A DNA stretch of 64,000 nt, taken from NCBI RefSeq assembly GCF_007991455.1, contig NZ_BJYJ01000007.1, positions 47,355 to 111,354 on the forward strand, read 5' to 3'. This document shows, one piece after another, positions 46,399 to 54,337 of the stretch. Source of the DNA: Chryseobacterium hagamense. Lineage in GTDB: Bacteria; Bacteroidota; Bacteroidia; Flavobacteriales; Weeksellaceae. A program made the translations under genes and the position numbers. Position 1 is the first letter of the stretch, and every line of letters begins with the position of its first letter. The notes under the pieces were generated by a model. It saw only the letters and a program-made list of their open reading frames with translations. It was not told where the DNA came from and made no database searches.

Positions 46399-47046
46399 TC
46401 ATCTTTTAACCGGGTCGGATACGGTAATCCGTATCCCTTCCTTGGTCTGAACGAGTTCTCCTTCATTTTCCATTTTTTTCAGGACCCGGCTGATGACTTC
46501 TCTTGAAGTTCCGAGATTTCCTGCAATTTCCCGGTGGGTAAGCCGGATCGGATTGTTGCCGGTAACGGAGATCTGCTGCCGGATGTAATTCAGGACGCGT
46601 TTATCCAGACGATGGAATACGGCATCATTTACCATACTCATCACATCGGAAAACCGCTTATCGTATTCATGATAAAAAACCTTATTGATTTCGGGAAAGC
46701 GGATCAGCCATTCGTGGATGACGGAAACCGGGATCAGCATGATTTCGGAATCTTCTTCGGCAACAGCATAGACCCGGCTGGTATAATCGGTAAAGATGGA
46801 TGAAAACGTCATCATGCAGCTGTCGTTCCTGCGGATATAATAGTAAATAAGTTCGCGCCCGTCATTTAAGGTAAATACCCGTATGGATCCGTTGATCAGG
46901 AAGGGGACAAATTTATTCTTCTGTCCTTCCCTTACAATTTCGGTTTTGGCCTTTACCTGGGTCATTACGGCACATCGATCGAGCTCATTTAAGAAATCAC
47001 TACCCATAAAGCCGAATTTATTAAGAATAAATTGATTATTTACCAT
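46399..47046 (-). CDS. Crp/Fnr-family transcriptional regulator
   Basis: The 215-residue protein has a cyclic-nucleotide-binding-like domain (AKTEIVREGQKNKFVPFLIN; IRVFTLNDGRELIYYYI) and a C-terminal HTH with IRLTHREIAGNLGTSREVIS and RVLKKMENEGEL, the Crp recognition helix region. No Fnr-type N-terminal cysteine cluster is present, so an iron-sulfur oxygen sensor is unlikely; heme or redox input is possible. The start at 47046 follows a TAGATTTG box, so the longer frame is excluded. It most likely acts on the two palindromes downstream. Confidence 0.88.
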   Translation of the reverse strand: MVNNQFILNKFGFMGSDFLNELDRCAVMTQVKAKTEIVREGQKNKFVPFLINGSIRVFTLNDGRELIYYYIRRNDSCMMTFSSIFTDYTSRVYAVAEEDSEIMLIPVSVIHEWLIRFPEINKVFYHEYDKRFSDVMSMVNDAVFHRLDKRVLNYIRQQISVTGNNPIRLTHREIAGNLGTSREVISRVLKKMENEGELVQTKEGIRITVSDPVKR

Positions 47047-47057
47047 ATCCTTTGTAT

Positions 47058-47065
47058 CAAATCTA
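47058..47065 (-). promoter_or_regulatory. -7 box (TAGATTTG) of the Crp/Fnr gene
   Basis: A perfect TAnnTTTG match 11 nt before the ATG. No operator palindrome is seen here, so autoregulation is not indicated. Confidence 0.6.
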
Positions 47066-47082
47066 ACAGCAAAGATATACAA

Positions 47083-47331
47083 TTGTGAAGTTTATATCCT
47101 ACTTTTTTTAATCTATCGTTTTTATACCTGATTTAATAGGGATTATCATTATATCCGGATTAATAAACTTTCCGATTCCATATTTAAATACGGTGCAGCT
47201 CAATATTTTTCTAAATACTACTTTAACGTGAATTCGACCGTATTGACATCATATTCAATCGATTATTTAAATCAAAAATAAAATTAGAATGATTCAGTCG
47301 GGATTTTGGATGCCACTCATCCTGGCAGAAC
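47083..47331. other. AT-rich gap without a recognisable gene
   Basis: First part of the 620-base gap between the regulator and the TonB receptor. I see no coding frame or strong hairpin; the rest of the gap holds a long repeat and a terminator. Confidence 0.5.
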
Positions 47332-47598
47332 GAATAAACGATTCACGCTTCTGACAGGATTTTATCCTATCCTGTACCAAGCCGGCCCTTCAGGACTTTG
47401 AAACGATTAATCCGTCTCTGATTGAAAATAACCAAGACCGGTTATTAAGGATTAAATAAAAACTCCTCTGATAAAGTGGTAACCTATTCAGTTTGATGAT
47501 CAGGACCTTTCCTTTATTTGACAAGAGAAACTTCCGGCATCCGGCACCCCTCTTCCAGCCGCTTAATCCAGGTTCTTCTTCGAGTTCACATTATTTTA
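47332..47598 (-). repeat. Long intergenic repeat, inverted copy
   Basis: Read on the minus strand it carries GTGAACTCGAAGAAGAACC, AGCGGCTGGAAG, GATGCCGGAAGTTTCTCTTG, AGGTCCTGATCATCAAACTG, CACTTTATCAGA, AAGTCCTGAAGGGCCGG and AGGATAAAATCCTGTCAGAAG in that order. The same order is seen at 17888-18180. Confidence 0.65.
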
Positions 47599-47667
47599 TA
47601 ACCTATCATTATTAACATCACACACAGGAAAATGATCCGGAAATAAAATTGATTTTTTGGTAAAAAA

Positions 47668-47694
47668 AACTGCTTCATGAAGCATGAAACAGTT
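47668..47694 (-). terminator. Terminator of the TonB receptor gene
   Basis: AACTGTTTCATG / CATGAAGCAGTT forms a 12-bp stem (one G-T) with loop CTT, followed by TTTTTT on the minus strand. Confidence 0.85.
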
Positions 47695-47702
47695 TTAAAT
47701 AA

Positions 47703-49853
47703 TCAGAGCCTGTATTTCAGATTCAGCCCGTAAAATAAGTAGGCCTTACTTGGACCGGGGTTGAGATCCGTCGCCAGGTTTTTCGGATAATTACTACCCA
47801 AATCGGAATCATTGATATTATTACCCAAAAACAGGAAGGTGTAATTGATCTGGCTGGTCAGGTTATTTCCCATCACATAGGCATCAAGGTCGAATCTGCC
47901 GAAGGATTTTTTATAGCCCAGTTTGGAATTAAGCAGCCCAAAACCTTTTACAACATTGGTATTGGCAAAATCCGTGTACACATTGCCCAGATAATTGTAG
48001 GTATTCACCAGATAAAAGCCCGGTTTGGTATAAAGATCCACCCCAACTGCATATTTGTTTCTCGGCACGCCCACTACCGTTTGATGTTTATAAGTCTGTT
48101 CTTTTCCTAACAACACTGTTTTAAAATCTTTATATTTTGCATCATAGTAAGACATATTCACAAAAGGCACAATTCGGTTCACAAAAGAATTGTCGTTTTT
48201 ATACTGATACCCCACACTTACTTCAAGACCCGTGTTTCTCTGGCTACCCGTATTTGCCCAGTAGCTGTAAGTGCCATTATTACCGGATAACTGGGTGAGT
48301 TTATTGGTATAATTAATATTAAATACAGAAACCTGATAATCCAGCTTCGTATCCAGCAGTAAGCCATGTACGCTGAAATCCAGCATTTTCGCACGTTCAG
48401 GTTTAAGGTCATCATTGGCGATATTGATGACATTGATGTAAGAAGAAGTTGCTGTAGGTGCATTATAGCCTTCACTGTAACTCAGATTAAAAATCTGTTG
48501 CTTCCATTCTTTCTGTAAGGCAAAATGCGGCATATAAGCCGTTTCGTACTGCTTCCCGAAAGACTGGTCTTTTTTCCCTGCGATTAATCCGGGAACGGCA
48601 AACAGGTCTTTCCGGTCATAATTGGTTCTGTTGGCACTTATTCCCGCGAGGAATGTTACGCCCCAGGGTTTGTACGTCAAATAATCGATGGCAAAATAGG
48701 TAGACTGATTGTTATTGTACTTAAAATAAGTAGCATTGGAAATTCCTGTCGTCTGTAACGGATTGGAAGGATCTGTTCCGGTAAAGCGGTAACTGGAAGT
48801 AGTGGACATCGAGTTCTGGATCTCCGTACCGAAGTCGAAGCGGTTTTCGAAATCCTTGAATTCATTTTTCAGGGTAAAGGTAGAACGGAGTCCCACATTG
48901 GGTGAACTCGTGATTCCGAAAGCCCCCGCCGAAACACTTTCCGTATTTCCGTTGTAGTAAAATAAAGTGGTATAATTTCTCAGATTTGGCAGAATATTCA
49001 CCGAGTTGCTGAGGCCTATCCGGGTTGATTTTATTTTATTCCCTGCATTTTTACTGATGTAGGCCGTATTCCCGTTATCAATGCCTGCATTATAGTCTGC
49101 ATAAGAGATCTGTCCCGAAATATGCTCATACGAATAAGCCTGGCTGCCGAAAAAGCTCAGCTGGTCGCTTTTCCCCAGCTTTACCGTTCCGTTGACATTG
49201 AAAAAGTTCTTCAGCCCGCTTCCGTTCGGCCGGTAGCCTTCCGTTTCCAGATGGCCATAAGCTGCATTTACCGAATAATTTTCATCGGCAACATTAAGCT
49301 GCGTGCGGGACTGGAAAGTTTTAAAGGCGCCCGCCAGCACATTTTCCGATACGGTGATTCCTTTGGTAAAATCGGGACGCGTGTAGAAACGGACAACCCC
49401 GCCTACGCCCCCGCCGTACATCGTTGCAGCCGGACCTTTGATGACTTCAATATTATTCACGTAGGCAAAATCGATGTCATCCAGGATGGTAATTCCCTCA
49501 GCATTGGTAAGCGGCATATTGTTCCAGTAGGCCTTTACGCCCCAGTTATTGAATTTCTGGTCATTTCCGTAGCCGCGGACGACCAGTCGCTGGCCACCGA
49601 AATTCGTCCTTTTGTCCACCTGCACTCCCGGCATGGTCGATAAGGTCTGTTCGATAGCAGCAGGATTATTCCTGTTAAGTTCTTCTTCGGAAAGGGTTTC
49701 TACGGATTGCGCATGCCTTTTGAATTCCGCACGTTCCTGCTTTATTTTTTTTCTTCCCTGGATGGCAACTTCTTCGATATTGGTTTCCGGGGACTGCTGG
49801 GCATTAGCAATGGTACAGCCCAATACGGCTGCCATGCATATATATTTTTTCAT
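47703..49853 (-). CDS. TonB-dependent outer-membrane receptor
   Basis: The 716-residue protein has a signal peptide (MKKYICMAAVLGCTIANAQ), a TonB-box-like NIEEVAIQG, and a plug domain with AIEQTLSTMPGVQVDKRTNF, GQRLVVRGYG, and EVIKGPAATMYGGGVGGVV. About 22 barrel strands follow, ending YLFYGLNLKYRL. It resembles siderophore or iron-citrate receptors. There is no N-terminal carboxypeptidase-like domain and no SusD partner. The substrate is unknown. It lies beside the heme-protein operons, so iron or heme import would be consistent, but no regulatory link is seen. Confidence 0.9.
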   Translation of the reverse strand: MKKYICMAAVLGCTIANAQQSPETNIEEVAIQGRKKIKQERAEFKRHAQSVETLSEEELNRNNPAAIEQTLSTMPGVQVDKRTNFGGQRLVVRGYGNDQKFNNWGVKAYWNNMPLTNAEGITILDDIDFAYVNNIEVIKGPAATMYGGGVGGVVRFYTRPDFTKGITVSENVLAGAFKTFQSRTQLNVADENYSVNAAYGHLETEGYRPNGSGLKNFFNVNGTVKLGKSDQLSFFGSQAYSYEHISGQISYADYNAGIDNGNTAYISKNAGNKIKSTRIGLSNSVNILPNLRNYTTLFYYNGNTESVSAGAFGITSSPNVGLRSTFTLKNEFKDFENRFDFGTEIQNSMSTTSSYRFTGTDPSNPLQTTGISNATYFKYNNNQSTYFAIDYLTYKPWGVTFLAGISANRTNYDRKDLFAVPGLIAGKKDQSFGKQYETAYMPHFALQKEWKQQIFNLSYSEGYNAPTATSSYINVINIANDDLKPERAKMLDFSVHGLLLDTKLDYQVSVFNINYTNKLTQLSGNNGTYSYWANTGSQRNTGLEVSVGYQYKNDNSFVNRIVPFVNMSYYDAKYKDFKTVLLGKEQTYKHQTVVGVPRNKYAVGVDLYTKPGFYLVNTYNYLGNVYTDFANTNVVKGFGLLNSKLGYKKSFGRFDLDAYVMGNNLTSQINYTFLFLGNNINDSDLGSNYPKNLATDLNPGPSKAYLFYGLNLKYRL

Positions 49854-49890
49854 TTGATTAAAAATTTAATTATCTGTCGTTGAAAGTTTA

Positions 49891-50442
49891 TCAGGCAATA
49901 TATCTTTCTTCCGGAGGCGGAATGATGACTGACAGATCACAAGTATTTTTTAATCTTTTAAAATAGTCTGATTCCGGATTCCTGTAAAAACTGAAAAGCT
50001 CCGGTTGTCCGGTGCCGGAAAAAATAAAAAAGCCAGATGCCTTTATAAGTTTCGTATGCTGAGCAGGTAAGGTAAAATGCCGCCAGGCACACACTTTTTT
50101 AGTCACGAAAAATCCTGACAATTTAAGGATGGAATTCAAAACAATATCTTTTTTATCCACGTAGCACTGATAATATTTCTGCCCGTTTTTTAAATCAACT
50201 TTAATGATATCGTAGGAAAATCCGTGGAGGACAAATTCCCTTTCCTCTTTCCATTCAGCATTTGCCATTTGTTTTTCTGAGAAATATACGGTTTCCGACG
50301 GATCGGTTCCGTGTTTTGAAATATGATCCCGGGTGATTTCATAGATTCTGCTTTTAATAGAGGAAACAGCAGGATAGATCATATTCATCAATATGATCAC
50401 AAAAGGAATAAGCAGGAACAGAAAAAATAGTTTTGTACGCAA
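49891..50442 (-). CDS. Membrane-anchored hypothetical protein
   Basis: The 183-residue protein has one N-terminal membrane helix (residues about 4-28, FFLFLLIPFVIILMNMIYPA) and a periplasmic domain with FVLHGFSYDIIKVDLKNGQK, YYQCYVDKKDI and a Pro-rich end (VIIPPPEER). I do not recognise the family. It starts 11 nt after the preceding lipoprotein gene on the same strand and is the last gene of that operon. Confidence 0.7.
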   Translation of the reverse strand: MRTKLFFLFLLIPFVIILMNMIYPAVSSIKSRIYEITRDHISKHGTDPSETVYFSEKQMANAEWKEEREFVLHGFSYDIIKVDLKNGQKYYQCYVDKKDIVLNSILKLSGFFVTKKVCAWRHFTLPAQHTKLIKASGFFIFSGTGQPELFSFYRNPESDYFKRLKNTCDLSVIIPPPEERYIA

Positions 50443-50453
50443 AAAAAAAGAAA

Positions 50454-50933
50454 TTATTGTCGTCGGGGAATCAGTTCCCCTTCAGGTTCTGCCGGGATAA
50501 ACGCCGGAATTCTGAGTTGGTATATTTTTTCGGAACCCTTTACGGTATATTCTATCTGGCTGTCTTCCGGATCCCGGTGAACGGATGGCTCCGATTTTTC
50601 AACAGAAGATCCGGAATCTGAATAGTCAGGACCTTTTGTTTCATCGGTTATCTGAAAACTCCCTCTTACCATAACCGAATTTCCCGAACGGCTCTGCATA
50701 AAGCTTATGGGATGTCCTTCCGCCTTGAAAGAAGTAACGGTCATCTGATCCCTGCGGTCTTGCGGTTTTAGAAAGACCGTGTAGACGGCTCCTCTAATAC
50801 CCGGCCGGCCACCGGACCACTCCGATTTTTCTGCAGAAACCAAAGCCACCCTGCCCTGATCCAAAGAGGAAACCGGCGCTTTACAGGAAAACGCCAGCAT
50901 CCAGAATATGATGATAAATAACGGGTTATTCAT
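50454..50933 (-). CDS. Small lipoprotein, function unknown
   Basis: The 159-residue protein has a lipoprotein signal with lipobox AFSC (Cys17). The mature part is Ser- and Pro-rich, with GVYTVFLKPQ-like strands (RGAVYTVFLKPQDRRDQMTV) and a possible single small domain. Its ATG overlaps the stop of the BNR protein as TAATG, which suggests translational coupling. No family is recognised. Confidence 0.72.
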   Translation of the reverse strand: MNNPLFIIIFWMLAFSCKAPVSSLDQGRVALVSAEKSEWSGGRPGIRGAVYTVFLKPQDRRDQMTVTSFKAEGHPISFMQSRSGNSVMVRGSFQITDETKGPDYSDSGSSVEKSEPSVHRDPEDSQIEYTVKGSEKIYQLRIPAFIPAEPEGELIPRRQ

Positions 50934-53764
50934 TAGTCGTCGTCTCCGTCGTCATTTACTTTACCCAATACCAGGTAGTTTCCGCTGTACACGGTTTTTC
51001 CGTTGGCTTCGGCTTTCAGGACGTAATTTCCGGGGGTTAAACGCTGTCCGAATTCCTCGTCGGATTTTACGTTCTTTTTCGTATATACCAATCTTCCCGA
51101 TGCGTCGAAAATACTGATGTCTACGGAACTGTATTCAGCAGCTCCAAATCTCAGATGGGAGATTCCTTTCGATGGATTCGGATATATTCTGATTCCGTCT
51201 TTTTTGGATTTCACTTCGCCGGTCGCCAGAGTAACGGTTGTATTCTGGGTGGTCCAGGCACCTCTTCCGTAGGTGGATACCAGAACCGTTCTGGTTGAGG
51301 GACGATAATCCAGATTGGTGACCCTTACGTTACCGATATTCCCGGTAATGGAAGCCCATGTAGGAGAAGAGGCCAGGAAGTTTGTGGTTCCCCATACTCC
51401 CATTTCTGTTCCCAGAATTACTTCGTTGGCATCATCAGGATTTCTCAGAACGGTTCTTACCGGCATATCCGGAAGATTCCCTTCTTTGTTCTGCCACGTT
51501 GCCCCGCCATCCGTAGAATAGAATACGCTGGTCAGGTTATAATTCGATAAAGTGACGATAATCTCATTTTCACTGGCTCCGAATTCGATGTCGGAAATTG
51601 TTCCTGCGGCCGGTGCGGTAAGTACGGATGAGGTATAAGAGGTGGTATTGGCATTCGTAACTTTAAAGATCCTACCCAGATTGGTTCCTACAAATAAGGT
51701 GGTGGAAGCCGTTGTGTAAGGAGAAACCTTCATCCAGGAAACCTGCTCGTTGGTCTGGGCGGTTCCTACCGTCATGGTAACGTTGGTAAATGTGGTAGAA
51801 GTCGCCGACAGGCCGCCTGTTCTGAAGAGGGTAAGTCCTGAACGGTAAGAATAAAATACATTGTTGATCCGGTCTAAAGCGATTTCATTGACAAAGTGAC
51901 CGTAAGCATTCCTGTTGGCGCTTGAAATCAGATAATAGGTACCGGTCGTCAGCAGATAATGGTTGTTGTATACATAGCTGGCAATTTCGTAATTGTCCTG
52001 GTCATCGTATTCCGTATACATTCCGTCTCCGGACGTAGCCGCCTGGCTGGTCAGGAAATTATTGGACTGCGGAACTCCATAGAGCCACCACGAACCGTTA
52101 TCCTGGGCGCCCGCCAACAGTTCTTCGTTAGCCGGGGTTTTAACAGGATTCAGCATTGCCGTATAAAACTGCGTAACATTGTACCGTGTGTTTCTGGAGG
52201 CAAAACTACCTGCTGTTGCGATGGTATTTTTATTTGCTGCAAAATAGATTCCGCCGTCATTCCCGAACATCATCTGATTGGTCGCATAGTTATTGAACGG
52301 ATTGAAAACGATCTCATGCTGGTCTGCATGGACCTGGGAAACCGGCAGATTGGCCATACTGTTGTTGTTCGACCATTTTGAGATCTGGCTCCAGGTGGTA
52401 CAGCCGTCCGTAGATTTATAAAGATCGATTCCCCCGATATATACCGTATTGTCATCTAAAGGATCGGTGGCGATAATCAGATCATAAAAAGACTGCCCTC
52501 TTGTGAAGTCGTTGGCCGGAATACTGGTATCCGCAGCTGTAGGCAGAGTAATGACCGGAGAAGCATCGCTGGTAGCCTGCCAGGTTGTCCCGCCATCGGT
52601 AGATCTGGCGATACGGATCGGCTCGGAGGTACTGTTGGCGCCCTGCATAAAGGCATATACTTTATTGGCATCTGTCCGCGACAGCGTAAAATTCACCCGG
52701 GCTCCGGAATTGCCGACGTTATAGACTTCGCTGAAAGTCGTTCCGTCCGCAGATTTTAAAATCCGCCCTCCCGAATCGATGTTGGAATATCTGGAAGACC
52801 GGGTAGAAACCCATACGGAATTATCTGCTCCGATTTCGATCTGCTGAATGGCATATCCCGTTGTGCTCGGCGTACCCGTGTTGGTATTGATTGCCGATAA
52901 ACTGGTATTTTTTGTAAAGGTTGTTCCTCCGTTGGTGGATTTGTACAATCCTGCCTGGGCCAGCCCCTGGAATGCGCCGTCGTTATAGTTGCCGCTTACG
53001 CCTGCATAGACTTCCGAAACCCCGGCATTGTTTCTCACTTTAATGTCGTTAATATAAAAGTTTCCGCTCCTTACGTTTCCGGAATAGGTAGGCGTAATGG
53101 TAAAAATCTGTGTCCAGGTATTCCCTCCGTCGGTCGATTTCCAGATGCCCGAGCCTATGGCGTCGGCGGTAGGGGCTTCACCTGTACCCACGTAGAGGGT
53201 TTGGGGATTATTGGGATCGTAGGCGATACAGGAAACGGAAGTATTCGCCCAGAAAGTACTCAGCGGTGTCCATTCGTTGGTGCTTACGGAAGGATCCTGA
53301 TTTACCCACAGTCCTCCGGAAACGCCTCCTGCAAAAACTCTTTTACCGGCAGGATCATTGGGATCATACATAATGGCACGCGTTCTCCCCCCTACGCTGT
53401 AAGGACCTCTTTCGATCCATGGTTCGTTTACTATTTTTCCGGTGGAAGACCCGCTCCCGGTAATGAAAGACATTTGTTTGGTAGGAGCATACCTTCCCTG
53501 GGCAATTTCCTGATTCAATGCGGCAAGCTTGTAAAATCCGTTTTCTCCGGTTACCGGATCCATGGTTCTTTTGTAATCTTCTTCGTTATAAGGGTTTGGC
53601 GGAATACCAGCAGACCTTGCGACTTTATGTTGTTTCTTCAGGTCTTTGCTGTATTTTGCATACAGTTCCTGAAGATGTTTCTGGTTTTTATGAAGTAGAT
53701 TTTCCTGCGCATAGAAGCTTCCTGCAGTACAGAGCATCGCACAAAAAATAAAAGGTGCTTTCAT
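50933..53764 (-). CDS. BNR/sortilin-repeat T9SS protein
   Basis: The 943-residue secreted protein (signal MKAPFIFCAMLCTAGSFYAQ; ATG 53764 chosen as it begins the signal) has many beta-propeller repeats with Asp-box motifs: GIWKSTDGGNTWTQIF, GLYKSTNGGTTFTKN, RIARSTDGGTTWQATS, DLYKSTDGCTTWSQIS and VFYSTDGGATWQNKEG. The end is a type A sorting domain (GIRIYPNPSKGISHLRF ... LTPGNYVLKAEANGKT) followed by an unusual acidic tail DDGDDD. It probably binds or cleaves a glycan or protein at the cell surface, but no catalytic residues can be assigned. It heads a three-gene operon. Confidence 0.88.
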   Translation of the reverse strand: MKAPFIFCAMLCTAGSFYAQENLLHKNQKHLQELYAKYSKDLKKQHKVARSAGIPPNPYNEEDYKRTMDPVTGENGFYKLAALNQEIAQGRYAPTKQMSFITGSGSSTGKIVNEPWIERGPYSVGGRTRAIMYDPNDPAGKRVFAGGVSGGLWVNQDPSVSTNEWTPLSTFWANTSVSCIAYDPNNPQTLYVGTGEAPTADAIGSGIWKSTDGGNTWTQIFTITPTYSGNVRSGNFYINDIKVRNNAGVSEVYAGVSGNYNDGAFQGLAQAGLYKSTNGGTTFTKNTSLSAINTNTGTPSTTGYAIQQIEIGADNSVWVSTRSSRYSNIDSGGRILKSADGTTFSEVYNVGNSGARVNFTLSRTDANKVYAFMQGANSTSEPIRIARSTDGGTTWQATSDASPVITLPTAADTSIPANDFTRGQSFYDLIIATDPLDDNTVYIGGIDLYKSTDGCTTWSQISKWSNNNSMANLPVSQVHADQHEIVFNPFNNYATNQMMFGNDGGIYFAANKNTIATAGSFASRNTRYNVTQFYTAMLNPVKTPANEELLAGAQDNGSWWLYGVPQSNNFLTSQAATSGDGMYTEYDDQDNYEIASYVYNNHYLLTTGTYYLISSANRNAYGHFVNEIALDRINNVFYSYRSGLTLFRTGGLSATSTTFTNVTMTVGTAQTNEQVSWMKVSPYTTASTTLFVGTNLGRIFKVTNANTTSYTSSVLTAPAAGTISDIEFGASENEIIVTLSNYNLTSVFYSTDGGATWQNKEGNLPDMPVRTVLRNPDDANEVILGTEMGVWGTTNFLASSPTWASITGNIGNVRVTNLDYRPSTRTVLVSTYGRGAWTTQNTTVTLATGEVKSKKDGIRIYPNPSKGISHLRFGAAEYSSVDISIFDASGRLVYTKKNVKSDEEFGQRLTPGNYVLKAEANGKTVYSGNYLVLGKVNDDGDDD

Positions 53765-53900
53765 TTTCAATATTTTCCGCAATATACTAAGTCTTGAGAT
53801 AATTATAATATTCTAAATTAAATTTTAATAATTGTTAAGTATTTCCAATAAATAGCAATGAATTATTTAAATCCGGCAATGGGAAAATGAGGAAACAAAA

Positions 53901-53924
53901 ATGCCCCGGCTTTCACCGGGGCAT
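53901..53924. terminator. Bidirectional terminator of the rpoBC operon
   Basis: ATGCCCCGG / CCGGGGCAT with a 6-nt loop. TTTTTG follows on the minus strand after the DUF3467 gene, and CTTTTTT on the plus strand. Confidence 0.85.
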
Positions 53925-53945
53925 CTTTTTTATATAAGAAAAATC

Positions 53946-54251
53946 TTAAGCTTGTACGTTGTTTCCTCCTAATACGAAAGGCTCAACTTCTTTGATTTCT
54001 CCGAATTGCTGCTCGTAGTTAGCAATGTTCTGCTGAAGAGCAGAAAGTACTCTCTTGGCATGAAGCGGAGCAAGAATTACTCTTGATCTTACTTTAGCCT
54101 GTTGTACACCTGGCATTAACTGGATGAAATCTACTACGAATTCAGATGGAGAGTGGTTTACCAAAGCTAAGTTTGCATAGATACCCGCTGCTACCATTTC
54201 GTTTAATTCGATGTTGATGTTTCCGTCTTGTGGATTTTGATTGTTGTCCAT
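53946..54251 (-). CDS. DUF3467 domain protein
   Basis: The 101-residue protein has the DUF3467 core: INIELNEMVAAGIYANLALV, NHSPSEFVVDFIQLMPGV and ILAPLHAKRVLSALQQNIAN with YEQQFGEI. It is a small cytoplasmic protein of unknown function that often follows rpoC in this phylum; interaction with polymerase is an inference from that linkage. It is 86 nt after rpoC and ends with the operon terminator. Confidence 0.87.
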   Translation of the reverse strand: MDNNQNPQDGNINIELNEMVAAGIYANLALVNHSPSEFVVDFIQLMPGVQQAKVRSRVILAPLHAKRVLSALQQNIANYEQQFGEIKEVEPFVLGGNNVQA

Positions 54252-54274
54252 TTGTTATAAATATTTTTTAATTC

Positions 54275-54324
54275 GAAATTTTGAGGTTGTGAAAATATAA
54301 AAATAAATCCAAACCTCAAATTTC
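54275..54324 (-). other. Hairpin between rpoC and DUF3467 gene
   Basis: On the minus strand AAATTTGAGGTT pairs with AACCTCAAAATTT (one bulged base) around a loop of about 23 nt. There is no T run, so a processing site or expression valve is more likely than a terminator. Confidence 0.4.
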
Positions 54325-54337
54325 CGAATCATTAATT

